A DNA stretch of 64,000 nucleotides from DATBLE01 sp036555585. GTDB lineage: Bacteria; Actinomycetota; Thermoleophilia; Gaiellales; Gaiellaceae. A program made the translations under genes and the position numbers. The stretch is from the NCBI GenBank assembly GCA_036555585.1, contig DATBLE010000002.1, forward strand, positions 186,001 to 250,000, in the 5' to 3' direction. Positions 35,743 through 43,470 of this stretch are shown here, in pieces (positions within the stretch are counted from its first letter, which is position 1; the number at the start of each line of letters is the position of its first letter). The notes beneath the pieces were generated by a model that made no database searches, was not told the DNA's origin, and saw nothing but the letters and a program-made list of their open reading frames with translations.

Positions 35743-37223
35743 TGGCGACCGGCACGATCATCGAGGTGGTGATGCCGCAGATGGGCGTCTCCGTCTCGGA
35801 GGGGACGATCGTCAAGTGGCTGCGGAGCGAGGGCGAGCAGATCGAGGCCGACGAGGCGCTGCTCGAGATCTCGACGGACAAGGTCGACACGGAGGTGCCG
35901 AGCCCCGGCACGGGCGTCGTCGCCAGGATCCTCGTGCACGAGGGCGAGACGGTCGACGTCGGCACGAAGCTCGCGGAGATCGCTCCCGGTGGTGAAGCCG
36001 AGGTGGAGCCCGCCGCCGAGCCGGGGCCCGAGCCCGAGCCCAGGCCCGAGCCCGCGCAGGAGCCGGTAACGGCCGAGGCGGCCGCCGAGGCCGGCGCGCC
36101 GTCGAGCGCGGAGACGACGGCCCCCGTCGAGCCTGCGCCCGCCCCGGTCGCGCCGGCGCCTGCCCCGGCCGAGCCCGCGCCTACCCCGGCGGCACCCGCG
36201 CCGCCGGCGGCCAGCGAGAACGGGAAGACCTTCGTCTCCCCGGTGGTCGCGCGTATCGCGGCGGAGCACGGAGTCGACGTCGGCTCGGTGGAAGGCACCG
36301 GCCAGGGCGGCCGCGTGACGAAGAAGGACATCCTTGCCTTCATCGAGGCTGACGCCTCGATGAAGGCCAGAAGTGCGGCCCCGGCCGCTGCGCCGCCGGT
36401 CGAGGCCCCGCCTCCGACTCCAGCCGCTCCCGCAGCACCGGCCGCCCCGCCCGAGCCGAGCACACCGGCACCCGCCCCTGCTCCAGCAGCTAGCGCTCCC
36501 GCGCCGGAGGCGGGGGAGCGCATGGAGCCGATGAACGCGATGCGCAGGGGAATCGCCGAGCACATGCGCCGCTCGCTCGACACCGCCGCCCACGTGACCA
36601 GCGCGATCGAGGTCGACATGTCGAAGGTGGTCGCGATCCGGGAGCAGCTGAAGGCCGCGTACCAGAAGGACTACGGCGTCAACCCGACCTACCTCGCCTT
36701 CGTCGGCCGCGCCGCGGTCGACACGCTGCACGACTACCCCTGGATCAACGGCGAGCTGCGCGGCGAGCAGATCGTCACACGCTCCTACGTCAACCTCGGG
36801 ATCGCGGTCGAGCTGGCCGACGGCAAGGGGCTGATCGTGCCGGTGATCAAGAACGCAGAGGGGCTCAACCTGCTCGGCCTCGCCCGCTCGATCGCCGACA
36901 TCGCCGCCAGGGCGCGCGACAAGAAGCTGCTGCCAGACGACGTCCAGGGCGGGACCTTCACGATCACGAACCCCGGCGGCTACGGCACGTTCCACGGCAC
37001 GCCGGTGATCAGCCAGCCGCAGGCGGGGATCCTCGGCACGTACGCCCTCGTCAACCGGCCGTGGGTCGTCCAGGATCAGCTGGGCAACGACGTGATCGCG
37101 ATCCGCCCGATCATGAACGTCACGCTCACGTACGACCACCGCCTCGTGGACGGCGCGCTGGCCGGCCGCTTCCTGCACGACCTGCGCGAGAAGCTCCAGA
37201 CGTGGGGCCAGGACAAGTACTAG
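35742..37223 (+). CDS. Dihydrolipoamide acyltransferase (E2)
   Basis: Core of the dehydrogenase complex (493 aa). Residues 1-80 form a lipoyl domain with the lipoylated K47 in EISTDKVDTEVPSP. A long Pro/Ala linker follows, then a peripheral-subunit-binding domain (about 162-200, SPVVARIAAEHGVDVGSVEG), a second Pro/Ala linker, and the CoA-dependent catalytic domain from about 260 with TYDHRLVDGALAGRFL near the C-terminus supplying the catalytic His. One lipoyl domain only. The nearby lipB and lipA would supply the cofactor; no E3 gene is in the window. Confidence 0.96.
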   Translation: MATGTIIEVVMPQMGVSVSEGTIVKWLRSEGEQIEADEALLEISTDKVDTEVPSPGTGVVARILVHEGETVDVGTKLAEIAPGGEAEVEPAAEPGPEPEPRPEPAQEPVTAEAAAEAGAPSSAETTAPVEPAPAPVAPAPAPAEPAPTPAAPAPPAASENGKTFVSPVVARIAAEHGVDVGSVEGTGQGGRVTKKDILAFIEADASMKARSAAPAAAPPVEAPPPTPAAPAAPAAPPEPSTPAPAPAPAASAPAPEAGERMEPMNAMRRGIAEHMRRSLDTAAHVTSAIEVDMSKVVAIREQLKAAYQKDYGVNPTYLAFVGRAAVDTLHDYPWINGELRGEQIVTRSYVNLGIAVELADGKGLIVPVIKNAEGLNLLGLARSIADIAARARDKKLLPDDVQGGTFTITNPGGYGTFHGTPVISQPQAGILGTYALVNRPWVVQDQLGNDVIAIRPIMNVTLTYDHRLVDGALAGRFLHDLREKLQTWGQDKY

Positions 37224-37232
37224 GGGAACCGG

Positions 37233-37261
37233 CACCAGGGGAACCCATGGTTCCCCTGGTG
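37233..37261 (+). terminator. Perfect palindrome after the E2 gene
   Basis: CACCAGGGGAACC (37233-37245), CAT, GGTTCCCCTGGTG (37249-37261): 13-bp perfect stem, ten bases after the E2 stop. Probably ends the dehydrogenase operon, though no T-run follows. The rest of the 157-base gap holds the promoter of the next gene. Confidence 0.6.
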
Positions 37262-37368
37262 GACCCCTCCTTCGCTCGCTCGCTTCGCTCGCATCGCCCT
37301 CTCCGACGGCGCCGGTGAGCCGCGCCCGTCACGCCGGTCGCGGCGGCGAACCGTCCTTGACCCGTTCG

Positions 37369-37374
37369 TAAACT
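37369..37374 (+). promoter_or_regulatory. Candidate leaderless -10 (TAAACT) for the YCII-like gene
   Basis: TAAACT ends six bases before GTG 37381. Confidence 0.55.
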
Positions 37375-37380
37375 GGGTCT

Positions 37381-37680
37381 GTGGCACGGCAGCTCTGGGT
37401 GATTCGGAGGCGGCGCGGTGGGCCCTGGGACTGGTCGCGCGACCTGCGGGAGCAGGACGGCTGGGACGAGCACGCCGCGATCATGGACCGGTTCGTGGAG
37501 GACGGCTTCATCCTGCTCGGCGGCCCGCTCGAGGGCGAGCACGAGGTGCTGCACGTCGTGCGTGCGGAATCGAAGGATGCGATTCACGCCCGGCTGGCCG
37601 AGGACAACTGGACGCGGAACGGCATGCTGGACACGGTCTCGGTCGAGGCTTGGACGATCCTCCTCGACGGGCGTTCTTAA
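37381..37680 (+). CDS. YCII-related domain protein
   Basis: A 99-residue dimeric alpha/beta-barrel-type protein of the YCII-related group. RRRRGGPWDWSRDLREQDGWDEHAAIMDRFVEDGFILLGGPLEG resembles the family's His/Asp-containing N-terminal half. Family members are of unsure function; some act as small dehalogenase-like or muconolactone-isomerase-like enzymes. GTG start follows TAAACT at six bases. Its TAA stop is the first three bases of a 19-bp direct repeat. Confidence 0.8.
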   Translation: MARQLWVIRRRRGGPWDWSRDLREQDGWDEHAAIMDRFVEDGFILLGGPLEGEHEVLHVVRAESKDAIHARLAEDNWTRNGMLDTVSVEAWTILLDGRS

Positions 37681-37753
37681 CAGTGCCTGGCACCGTAAAG
37701 AGCCTGCATAGTGCGGGAATCGGGCCCCGCGTCCTAACAGTGCCTGGCACCGT
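37678..37753. repeat. Pair of 19-bp direct repeats
   Basis: TAACAGTGCCTGGCACCGT occurs at 37678-37696 and 37735-37753. Each copy holds the near-perfect palindrome GTGCC-T-GGCAC. The 38 bases between them contain GGGCCC and no ORF. The arrangement resembles paired REP-like sequences. Confidence 0.8.
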
Positions 37754-37776
37754 TGAGGCCTCGTGAGCCGCGCCGC

Positions 37777-37782
37777 TACAGT
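37777..37782 (+). promoter_or_regulatory. Candidate leaderless -10 (TACAGT) for lipB
   Basis: TACAGT ends six bases before GTG 37789. Confidence 0.55.
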
Positions 37783-37788
37783 CACGGC

Positions 37789-38448
37789 GTGACCGGACAC
37801 GTCCTCCACCTCGGCGAAACGCCGTACCTCGAGGCGCTCGGGCTCCAGCGCGAGCTGGCCACGGCGGTGAAGAACGGGTCCGCGCCCGACACGGTCGTGT
37901 TCCTCGAGCATCCGCCCGTCGTGACCGTGGGACGGCGGACCGGAGCAGGGGAGCTCCACGTGCCCGCCGACGCGGAGGTCGACGTGGTCGAGACCGACCG
38001 CGGCGGCAGGTCGACCTTCCACGGGCCGGGCCAGCTGGTCTGCTACCCGATCCTCGACCTCAACCGACACGGCCGCGACGTACGTCGCTACTGCCGCGAC
38101 CTGGAGGAGGCGCTGATCGCAACGCTCGCCGCGTTCGGCCTGAAGGGCGAACGGATCGAAGGCCTCACCGGCGTCTGGCTGACCAGGCCGCCCCGGAAGA
38201 TCGCCTCCATCGGCGTGCACATCTCGCGCTGGGTGACGACGCACGGCTACGCGCTGAACGTCGACCTGGACCCCGCCCCGTTCACGGAATGGATCACCGC
38301 CTGCGGGCTCGACGACGCGGCGTTCACGACCATGGCGCGCGAGCTCGGCCGGACGGTCACGGTCGACGAGGTGCGCCCCGCGGCGACCGCGGCGCTGGCC
38401 GAGGTGTTCGACCTCGAGCTCGCCCAGCCGGCCGACGTGCCGCGCTGA
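37789..38448 (+). CDS. lipB: Octanoyl-[acyl-carrier-protein]:protein octanoyltransferase
   Basis: Transfers octanoate from ACP to lipoyl domains (219 aa). Conserved RGGRSTFHGPGQLVCYPILDL, the lysine of RKIASIGVHISRW and the nucleophilic cysteine of EWITACGLDD are all present. GTG 37789 chosen by the TACAGT spacing; an ORF start 36 bases earlier lacks support. LipA, encoded two genes downstream, inserts the sulfurs, and the E2 gene just upstream encodes a substrate. Confidence 0.96.
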   Translation: MTGHVLHLGETPYLEALGLQRELATAVKNGSAPDTVVFLEHPPVVTVGRRTGAGELHVPADAEVDVVETDRGGRSTFHGPGQLVCYPILDLNRHGRDVRRYCRDLEEALIATLAAFGLKGERIEGLTGVWLTRPPRKIASIGVHISRWVTTHGYALNVDLDPAPFTEWITACGLDDAAFTTMARELGRTVTVDEVRPAATAALAEVFDLELAQPADVPR

Positions 38449-38449
38449 C

Positions 38450-39061
38450 GTGAGCCCCGGCAGGCTGGAGGCGTTCGCGGACGGCGTCTTCGCGATCGCC
38501 GCCACGCTGCTGATCCTCACGGTCGACGGCGCGGTCGGCGGCGAGGGGATCGATCTCGGCGCCGAGCTCACCCACGCCTGGCCGGCCTACGTGGGCTACG
38601 CGGTCAGCTTCGTGAGCATCGGGATCATGTGGCTGAACCACCACACGATCATGTCGATGGTCGCGCGCGTCGACCGGCGATTCCTGATGGCGAACATCGG
38701 GCTGCTGATGTGCATCGCGTTCGTCCCGTTCCCGACGCGGCTGGTGGCCGAGCACATCCGCGGCGCCGGCGCACAGAGCGCCGCCCTCGCCTACGGCCTG
38801 ACCATGACGACGACTGCGCTGTTCTTCAACGCGGTCTGGTTCTACGCGTCGACGGGCCGCCGGCTCCTCCGGGCCGACGCCGAGCCACGCGTCGTCTCGG
38901 GCCTCACGCGCACCTACCTGCCCGGTCCGTGGATCTATCTCGCCGCAGCCCTGGTCGCGTTCGCGAGCCCGTCGGCGAGCGCGATCCTCTACCTCGCGAT
39001 CACCGCGCTGTACGTCGTCGAGAGCTCCGTCTTCGGCGGTCGCGACACGGTCGCGGACTAG
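38450..39061 (+). CDS. TMEM175-like (DUF1211) potassium channel family protein
   Basis: Integral membrane protein of 203 residues with six hydrophobic segments. The first helix has the TMEM175 signature RLEAFADGVFAIAATLLIL, in which the R...F.DG.F motif lines the pore in studied members. Bacterial homologues form tetrameric K+-permeable channels. It is inserted between lipB and lipA, one base after the lipB stop. A link between K+ flux and lipoate is not known. Confidence 0.9.
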   Translation: MSPGRLEAFADGVFAIAATLLILTVDGAVGGEGIDLGAELTHAWPAYVGYAVSFVSIGIMWLNHHTIMSMVARVDRRFLMANIGLLMCIAFVPFPTRLVAEHIRGAGAQSAALAYGLTMTTTALFFNAVWFYASTGRRLLRADAEPRVVSGLTRTYLPGPWIYLAAALVAFASPSASAILYLAITALYVVESSVFGGRDTVAD

Positions 39062-39064
39062 ACT
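39059..39064 (+). promoter_or_regulatory. Candidate leaderless -10 (TAGACT) for lipA
   Basis: TAGACT includes the stop codon of the TMEM175-like gene and ends six bases before the lipA ATG. Confidence 0.55.
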
Positions 39065-39070
39065 CCGGCC

Positions 39071-39991
39071 ATGGAGCGCTCGCTCCCCGTCGCGGACAGG
39101 CCCCGTCGCCCGGAGTGGATGAAGGTCCGGGCGCCGCGCTCGGATTCCCGGTACCACGACGTCCGCGAGCTCATCCACGGCGCCGGCCTGAACACGATCT
39201 GCGAGGAAGCCCGGTGCCCGAACATCGGCGAATGCTGGGGCCGGGGAACGGCGACCTTCCAGATCCTGGGCGACACCTGCACCCGCGCCTGCCGGTACTG
39301 CTACGTGCACTCGGGGCGCCCCGACTCGCCCCCCGACCCCCTCGAGCCGCTGCGGCTCGCGCACGCGGCCGCGCAGATGGAGCTGAGGCACGTCGTCGTC
39401 ACCTCGGTCGACCGCGACGACGTCCCCGACCGCGGCGCCGGCCACTACGCGGCGACGATCCGCGCGCTCAGGCGCAAGCTGCCCGAGGCGTCGATCGAGG
39501 TGCTGACGCCCGATTTCCTGGGCGTCGAGGAGGAAGCGCTGCAGACCGTCCTCGCCGCGCGCCCGGATGTCTTCAACCACAACATCGAGACGGTCCGCCG
39601 GCTGCACGCGCGCATGCGGGGCGCGAAGGCGTCGTACGACAAGGCGCTCTGGCTGCTCGAGCGGGCCAGGGAACTCGCCGACTACCCGGTGCTGACGAAG
39701 AGCGGCATCATCGTCGGCCTCGGCGAGACGAACGACGAGGTCGTCGAGACGCTGCGCGACCTCCGCGCGCACGGCGTCGACGTGGTCACGATCGGCCAGT
39801 ACCTCCAGCCCTCGCCGAGGCACGCGACCATCGACCGGTGGGTGCACCCGGACGAGTTCCGCTGGTTCCGCGAGCAGGGCGAGGCGCTCGGCTTCGGCTC
39901 CGTGTTCTCCGGGCCGCTCGTCCGCTCGAGCTACCGCGCCGACGAGCAGCGGCATGCGGCTGAGACGGGACAGGGCGCGGTACCCTACTGA
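39071..39991 (+). CDS. lipA: Lipoyl synthase
   Basis: Radical-SAM sulfur insertase (306 aa) making lipoyl groups from octanoylated proteins. The auxiliary cluster ligands CEEARCPNIGECW and the radical-SAM CxxxCxxC in TCTRACRYCYV are intact, with the C-terminal SSYRADEQ (the RSSY motif supplies a serine ligand). Full length. A separate leaderless-type promoter lets it be expressed apart from lipB. Confidence 0.98.
   Translation: MERSLPVADRPRRPEWMKVRAPRSDSRYHDVRELIHGAGLNTICEEARCPNIGECWGRGTATFQILGDTCTRACRYCYVHSGRPDSPPDPLEPLRLAHAAAQMELRHVVVTSVDRDDVPDRGAGHYAATIRALRRKLPEASIEVLTPDFLGVEEEALQTVLAARPDVFNHNIETVRRLHARMRGAKASYDKALWLLERARELADYPVLTKSGIIVGLGETNDEVVETLRDLRAHGVDVVTIGQYLQPSPRHATIDRWVHPDEFRWFREQGEALGFGSVFSGPLVRSSYRADEQRHAAETGQGAVPY
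39981..39986 (+). promoter_or_regulatory. Candidate leaderless -10 (TACCCT) for the 66-residue gene
   Basis: TACCCT lies within the last codons of lipA and ends six bases before GTG 39993. Confidence 0.5.
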
Positions 39992-39992
39992 G

Positions 39993-40193
39993 GTGGGCGT
40001 CTGGAGCCGGATCGCGAGCTGGTGGAGCAAGGACGACGCCGCGCGGGCCGGCGCGGAGACGTCGATGACGGAGGCCGAGCGCGACGTGGCCGAGGAGGAC
40101 TACGAAGCGCAGAAGCTCGACCGGTCGATCGGCGGCTCGTACATCGCGGGCGGCACGGCCGACTACGAGCGCGACTCCGAGCGACCCCGCTAG
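39993..40193 (+). CDS. Small acidic protein, unknown
   Basis: A 66-residue protein: VGVWSRIASWWSKDDAARAG amphipathic N-terminus, then an acidic helical middle (TEAERDVAEEDYEAQKLD) and SIGGSYIAGGTADYERDSERPR. No family recognised. GTG at 39993 follows TACCCT at six bases; the upstream ORF extension to 39954 is inside lipA. It overlaps the convergent tag gene by four bases. Confidence 0.7.
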   Translation: MGVWSRIASWWSKDDAARAGAETSMTEAERDVAEEDYEAQKLDRSIGGSYIAGGTADYERDSERPR

Positions 40194-40783
40194 CCGACCT
40201 CGCCGTAGCGGAAGCAGCCGACGAGGTGGTCGTTGACGAGGCCGCACGCCTGCATCAGCGAGTAGCAGATCGTCGGGCCGACGAACCGGAAGCCGCGCCG
40301 CTTCAGCTCCTTCGACATCACACGTGACTCGGCCGTCTCGGCCGGGATCTCGGCGAGCGTCCGCCATCGGTTGACACGCGGCTCGCCGTCCACGAACGAC
40401 CAGAGCAGCTCGTCGAGCCCGCCGGCCGCGATCGTCGCCCGGGCGTTGGCGACGGCCGACTCGACCTTCAGCCGGTTGCGGACGATGGCAGGAGCCTCGG
40501 GCACAGTGCTCGGCCTTGTCCCCGAGACCGTGTCTCCGGTCAGCAGGCGGGCGACGTCGCGCTCGTCGAAGCGGGCGACCGCCTCGACGTCGAAGCCGGC
40601 GAACGCGCGGCGGTACCCCTCGCGCTTGTGCAGGATGGTCGACCAGGAGAGCCCCGCCTGCGCGCCCTCGAGCACGAGCAGCTCGAACAGGTGCCGCTCG
40701 TCGTGGGAGGGGACGCCCCACTCGTCGTCGTGGTAGGCGAGGTAGAGAGGGTCGGTCTCGCGAGCCCAGCCGCAGCGGTTCAC
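40190..40783 (-). CDS. tag: DNA-3-methyladenine glycosylase I with in-frame insertion
   Basis: Base-excision repair glycosylase that removes 3-methyladenine (197 aa; GTG start). The Zn site found in E. coli Tag is conserved (C4, H18, and the DHLVGC pair near the C-terminus), as are YHDDEWGVP and LEGAQAGLSWSTIL. Compared from memory with E. coli Tag, about 14-15 residues (G83 to about A97, GDTVSGTRPSTVPEA) are extra, between the helix ERDVARLL and IVRNRLKVESA. The inserted DNA is palindromic and repeat-like. The insertion lies in a loop and probably does not abolish function. Confidence 0.95.
   Translation of the reverse strand: MNRCGWARETDPLYLAYHDDEWGVPSHDERHLFELLVLEGAQAGLSWSTILHKREGYRRAFAGFDVEAVARFDERDVARLLTGDTVSGTRPSTVPEAPAIVRNRLKVESAVANARATIAAGGLDELLWSFVDGEPRVNRWRTLAEIPAETAESRVMSKELKRRGFRFVGPTICYSLMQACGLVNDHLVGCFRYGEVG
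40493..40537 (-). repeat. Palindromic segment inside tag
   Basis: On the minus strand GAGAC-ACG-GTCTC (40524-40536) is followed by TCGGGGACA (40517-40525) and TGTGCCCGA (40497-40505), which pair with one mismatch. The segment is exactly in frame and corresponds to the residues absent from E. coli Tag. Confidence 0.5.
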
Positions 40784-40812
40784 GGGCCCATCCTCGCAGC
40801 GCGTCCAGAGGC

Positions 40813-40843
40813 GGGAGGGGGCTGCGCGAGGCAGCCCCCTCCC
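40813..40843 (-). terminator. Hairpin after the metalloprotease gene
   Basis: GGGAGGGGGCTGC (40813-40825), GCGAG, GCAGCCCCCTCCC (40831-40843), a perfect 13-bp stem 22 bases past the protease stop and before tag. No T-run, so termination efficiency is uncertain. Confidence 0.65.
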
Positions 40844-40865
40844 CGGGTGCCGATCGAGAACGCCG

Positions 40866-43322
40866 CTACGACGCCGGAGCCGGCGTGATCTCGAGGTTCA
40901 CCGAGTGGTCCTTCTTCGTGTTGCCCTTCACCTCGACCCTGGTGCCGGTCTGCGGCACGTTGACGCTCGACCACGACGCCTGGTAGTGGCCGAGCGCGTC
41001 ACCGGAGTCGGAGGCCGTCCACCAGCTCTTCGTGTCGTCGAACACCGACACGCCGGGCAGCGAGTCGAACGTCGCCGGCACGCCGTTCAGATGCAGCGTG
41101 ATCCGGTCCGTCTTCTTGACCCCGAAGGTGGAGTCGTACGACTGGAGCCGCGGCCGGAGGACGCTGCCGTCGGACCAGTGGAGGATGTCCGGATGGGCGT
41201 CGACCGGCAGGATCTCGCCCTCGCCGGGGTGGTCTCCGACGTTGTTGTTGGCGTACTGGGTGTTCCAGTACCAGATCAGCACGCCGTCCTCGTACGGGAA
41301 GCGCTCGGCCCACTTCGGCCCGACCGTCCCGCCGAAGTTGTACGGCGCGTTCTTCAGCGGCCCGTCGAAGCCGACCCGCAGCTCGTCGGGACCGACGTAC
41401 TGCCGGTTCTCGACCACGTACGCGTTGAAGTACGGCGTCGTCTCGGTGCCGGTCGTGGCGTGGAAGCCGCCCGTGTCCGGATCGAACGTCCAGCCGCCGT
41501 CGGTCTCGGCGCCGTCGACGGGCTGGCCGCCGATCGCGATGTCGTCCAGCGAGAAGCCGGGCTGGTAGGGAGCTCCCGGCGTCCCCTCCTGGGCGGGATC
41601 CGTCGTGTACTCGAACCCGACCTCCACCGTCTGGCCGGCGTACGCCGACAGGTCGGCTGTCAGGTCGACCCAGTCGCCGTTCGTCGAGACGCCCGTGATG
41701 CCTTCCCCGAAGTTCTGCCCGTTCGGGTCGTCGGGGCTCGACAGGTTCGTGTGCACCGTGTCGAAGGTGGCGCCCCCGTCGGTGGAGACGATCAGGTAGG
41801 CGTAGTCGAAGTCCTGCTCGATGTTGTACCGCGCCTTCGCCGTCAGGCTCGCGCCCGTGGCGGGCAAGGTCACCGACTTGACCATGGTGTTGTCCATGTC
41901 GTTGCCGGTGCTCGAGTAGTAGAACTTCGTGCCGCTGAACGGCGAGCCGAGCTGCGTCGTCACCTGGCGGTCGGGGAGCGTGACCACCGCGGCCTGCTTG
42001 CCCGCCGTGTTCCGCGCTTCCGACGGACCGAGCGTCAGGTTCGTCTGGCCGTCACCCGGGTGGATCAGCTGGTAGTCGAGCCAGCCGAGCTGGAGCTTGT
42101 CCCAGGAGCTCATCGAGAACGGCCGGTTTCCGATGCCGTCCTCGGGCGTGCCGTCGCTCCCGTACGAGCCGCTCGACCACGGCGTCCAGAACCCGGTCGA
42201 GTTCTCGGCGCCGCCGGTGTTGCCCGACGTGTCGTACTCGTCCGGGAGGCCCAGATCGTGGCCGAACTCGTGGGCGAAGACGCCGACGCCGCCGTTCTCG
42301 GGCTCGATCGTGTAATCGCCGATCCAGTAGTCGGACTGGCCGACCTGGACGCCGCCGAACTTGTTGAACGACGGGCCGACCTTCCCGAACCCGCCGACGT
42401 TCGTGTAGGAGCGATGGCTCCAGATCGCGTCGGTTCCCTGTGCCCCGCCGCCGGTCTCCTCGCCCTCGCCGGCATGGATCGACTGGAAGTGGTCGATGTA
42501 GCCGTCCGGCTCGTCGAAGTTGCCGTCGCCGTCGTAGTCGTACCGGTCCCACCTGTCGAACTGGGAGAGGTACGCGTTGACCTCTGCAGGCGTCTTCCCG
42601 AGGTCGTCGACCTGGTGGTCGTACCAGGCGGTCAGCTCGTCCTGGAGCAGTCGCTGGATGTCGGCGACGCAGACGATGTCGCCGCAGTAGTCCGAGCCGT
42701 ACGCGGCCTCGTTGTAGGGAACCTCGACCCAGTCCTCGACCTTGCCGTTCACGGCGTACTGGCCCGAGGAGTTCTCGATGTAGAAGTTCCGCATCGAGCT
42801 GAAGCCCTTCGCCTCGGAGAAGAGCAGGTTGTTGTAGTAGTCGACGTCGAAGTTCGGGGCCCAGATCGTCGTGTTGTCGACCGACCGGTCGGGCTCGGGG
42901 ATCTGGTTGTGCATCGGCCCGGGCGTGCCGCCGTGGTCGATCGTCCCGAACGACCCGTGGTCGTGCGTCGCGGTCTGGTCGCCGAACTCGGCGAGCACGG
43001 TCCAGATCGTGTCCTCTCCGTCCCGCTCGAGCTCGACGAAATGCGTGCGACGGTGACCCTTCCTGTCGCCCTTCCCCTTCCTGTCGCGCCCGATCTGCGC
43101 CACCTTGGCGTTCCTGGCGATCTTGCCGTTCAGCTGGAGCTCGATCGCCTCCTTCCGGAGCGCGCGCAGCTTCACCCCCTGCGGGCTGGGCCGGTCGGTG
43201 TCGACCGATTTCGGCCTGTCGTACGCGGCACTGCCTCCGTGCGCGGTCCCGACCGCGGCGCCCGCGGTGGCGACGAGCGCGCCCAGCACTGCAAGCGCGA
43301 CCGCCCAGGACAGTCTCCTCAT
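40866..43322 (-). CDS. Secreted M6-family (immune inhibitor A-like) metalloprotease
   Basis: An 818-residue exported zinc endopeptidase. A signal peptide covers about 1-26 and a basic propeptide region (KGKGDRKGHRR) reaches about residue 95. The catalytic motif HEFGHDLGLPDEYD sits at 351-364, with acidic Ca-binding-like DYDGDGNFDEPDGYIDHF just before it. The C-terminal third is beta-rich (immune-inhibitor-A/CBM-like, DTVHTNLSSPDDPNG) for binding. It probably degrades extracellular protein. ATG 43322 has a GGGGGAAAG site upstream, and a strong promoter with two operator-like palindromes lies 90-115 bases before it. Confidence 0.95.
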   Translation of the reverse strand: MRRLSWAVALAVLGALVATAGAAVGTAHGGSAAYDRPKSVDTDRPSPQGVKLRALRKEAIELQLNGKIARNAKVAQIGRDRKGKGDRKGHRRTHFVELERDGEDTIWTVLAEFGDQTATHDHGSFGTIDHGGTPGPMHNQIPEPDRSVDNTTIWAPNFDVDYYNNLLFSEAKGFSSMRNFYIENSSGQYAVNGKVEDWVEVPYNEAAYGSDYCGDIVCVADIQRLLQDELTAWYDHQVDDLGKTPAEVNAYLSQFDRWDRYDYDGDGNFDEPDGYIDHFQSIHAGEGEETGGGAQGTDAIWSHRSYTNVGGFGKVGPSFNKFGGVQVGQSDYWIGDYTIEPENGGVGVFAHEFGHDLGLPDEYDTSGNTGGAENSTGFWTPWSSGSYGSDGTPEDGIGNRPFSMSSWDKLQLGWLDYQLIHPGDGQTNLTLGPSEARNTAGKQAAVVTLPDRQVTTQLGSPFSGTKFYYSSTGNDMDNTMVKSVTLPATGASLTAKARYNIEQDFDYAYLIVSTDGGATFDTVHTNLSSPDDPNGQNFGEGITGVSTNGDWVDLTADLSAYAGQTVEVGFEYTTDPAQEGTPGAPYQPGFSLDDIAIGGQPVDGAETDGGWTFDPDTGGFHATTGTETTPYFNAYVVENRQYVGPDELRVGFDGPLKNAPYNFGGTVGPKWAERFPYEDGVLIWYWNTQYANNNVGDHPGEGEILPVDAHPDILHWSDGSVLRPRLQSYDSTFGVKKTDRITLHLNGVPATFDSLPGVSVFDDTKSWWTASDSGDALGHYQASWSSVNVPQTGTRVEVKGNTKKDHSVNLEITPAPAS

Positions 43323-43390
43323 GCGCTTTCCCCCCTGTCGATTGTGTGCCTCGCTCCGGCGAATCGCTCAGGGACCCCGCCGGCGGGAGG

Positions 43391-43418
43391 CGTTCTAACG
43401 GCGGCAGGCGTTGTAACG
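43391..43418. promoter_or_regulatory. Tandem operator-like palindromes CGTTNNAACG
   Basis: CGTTCTAACG (43391-43400) and CGTTGTAACG (43409-43418), each palindromic in form (CGTT-NN-AACG), start 18 bases apart within the shared 12-mer GGCGTTNTAACG. The second covers the protease -10, so a repressor binding here would block the promoter. Confidence 0.55.
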
Positions 43419-43438
43419 TCGATCGGCCCCGCTGTCAA
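43410..43438 (-). promoter_or_regulatory. Sigma-70-like promoter of the metalloprotease gene
   Basis: Minus strand -35 TTGACA (43433-43438, perfect consensus), 17-base spacer, -10 TACAAC (43410-43415). Gives a leader of about 80 bases. Confidence 0.65.
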
Positions 43439-43470
43439 ATCCGCTCGAGCTTCGACGGTTTCGAGCTTGC

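Noticed and set aside
35999..36240. Repetitive DNA in the E2 gene
   Set aside because: This is the normal Pro/Ala-rich interdomain linker coding sequence of E2 proteins.
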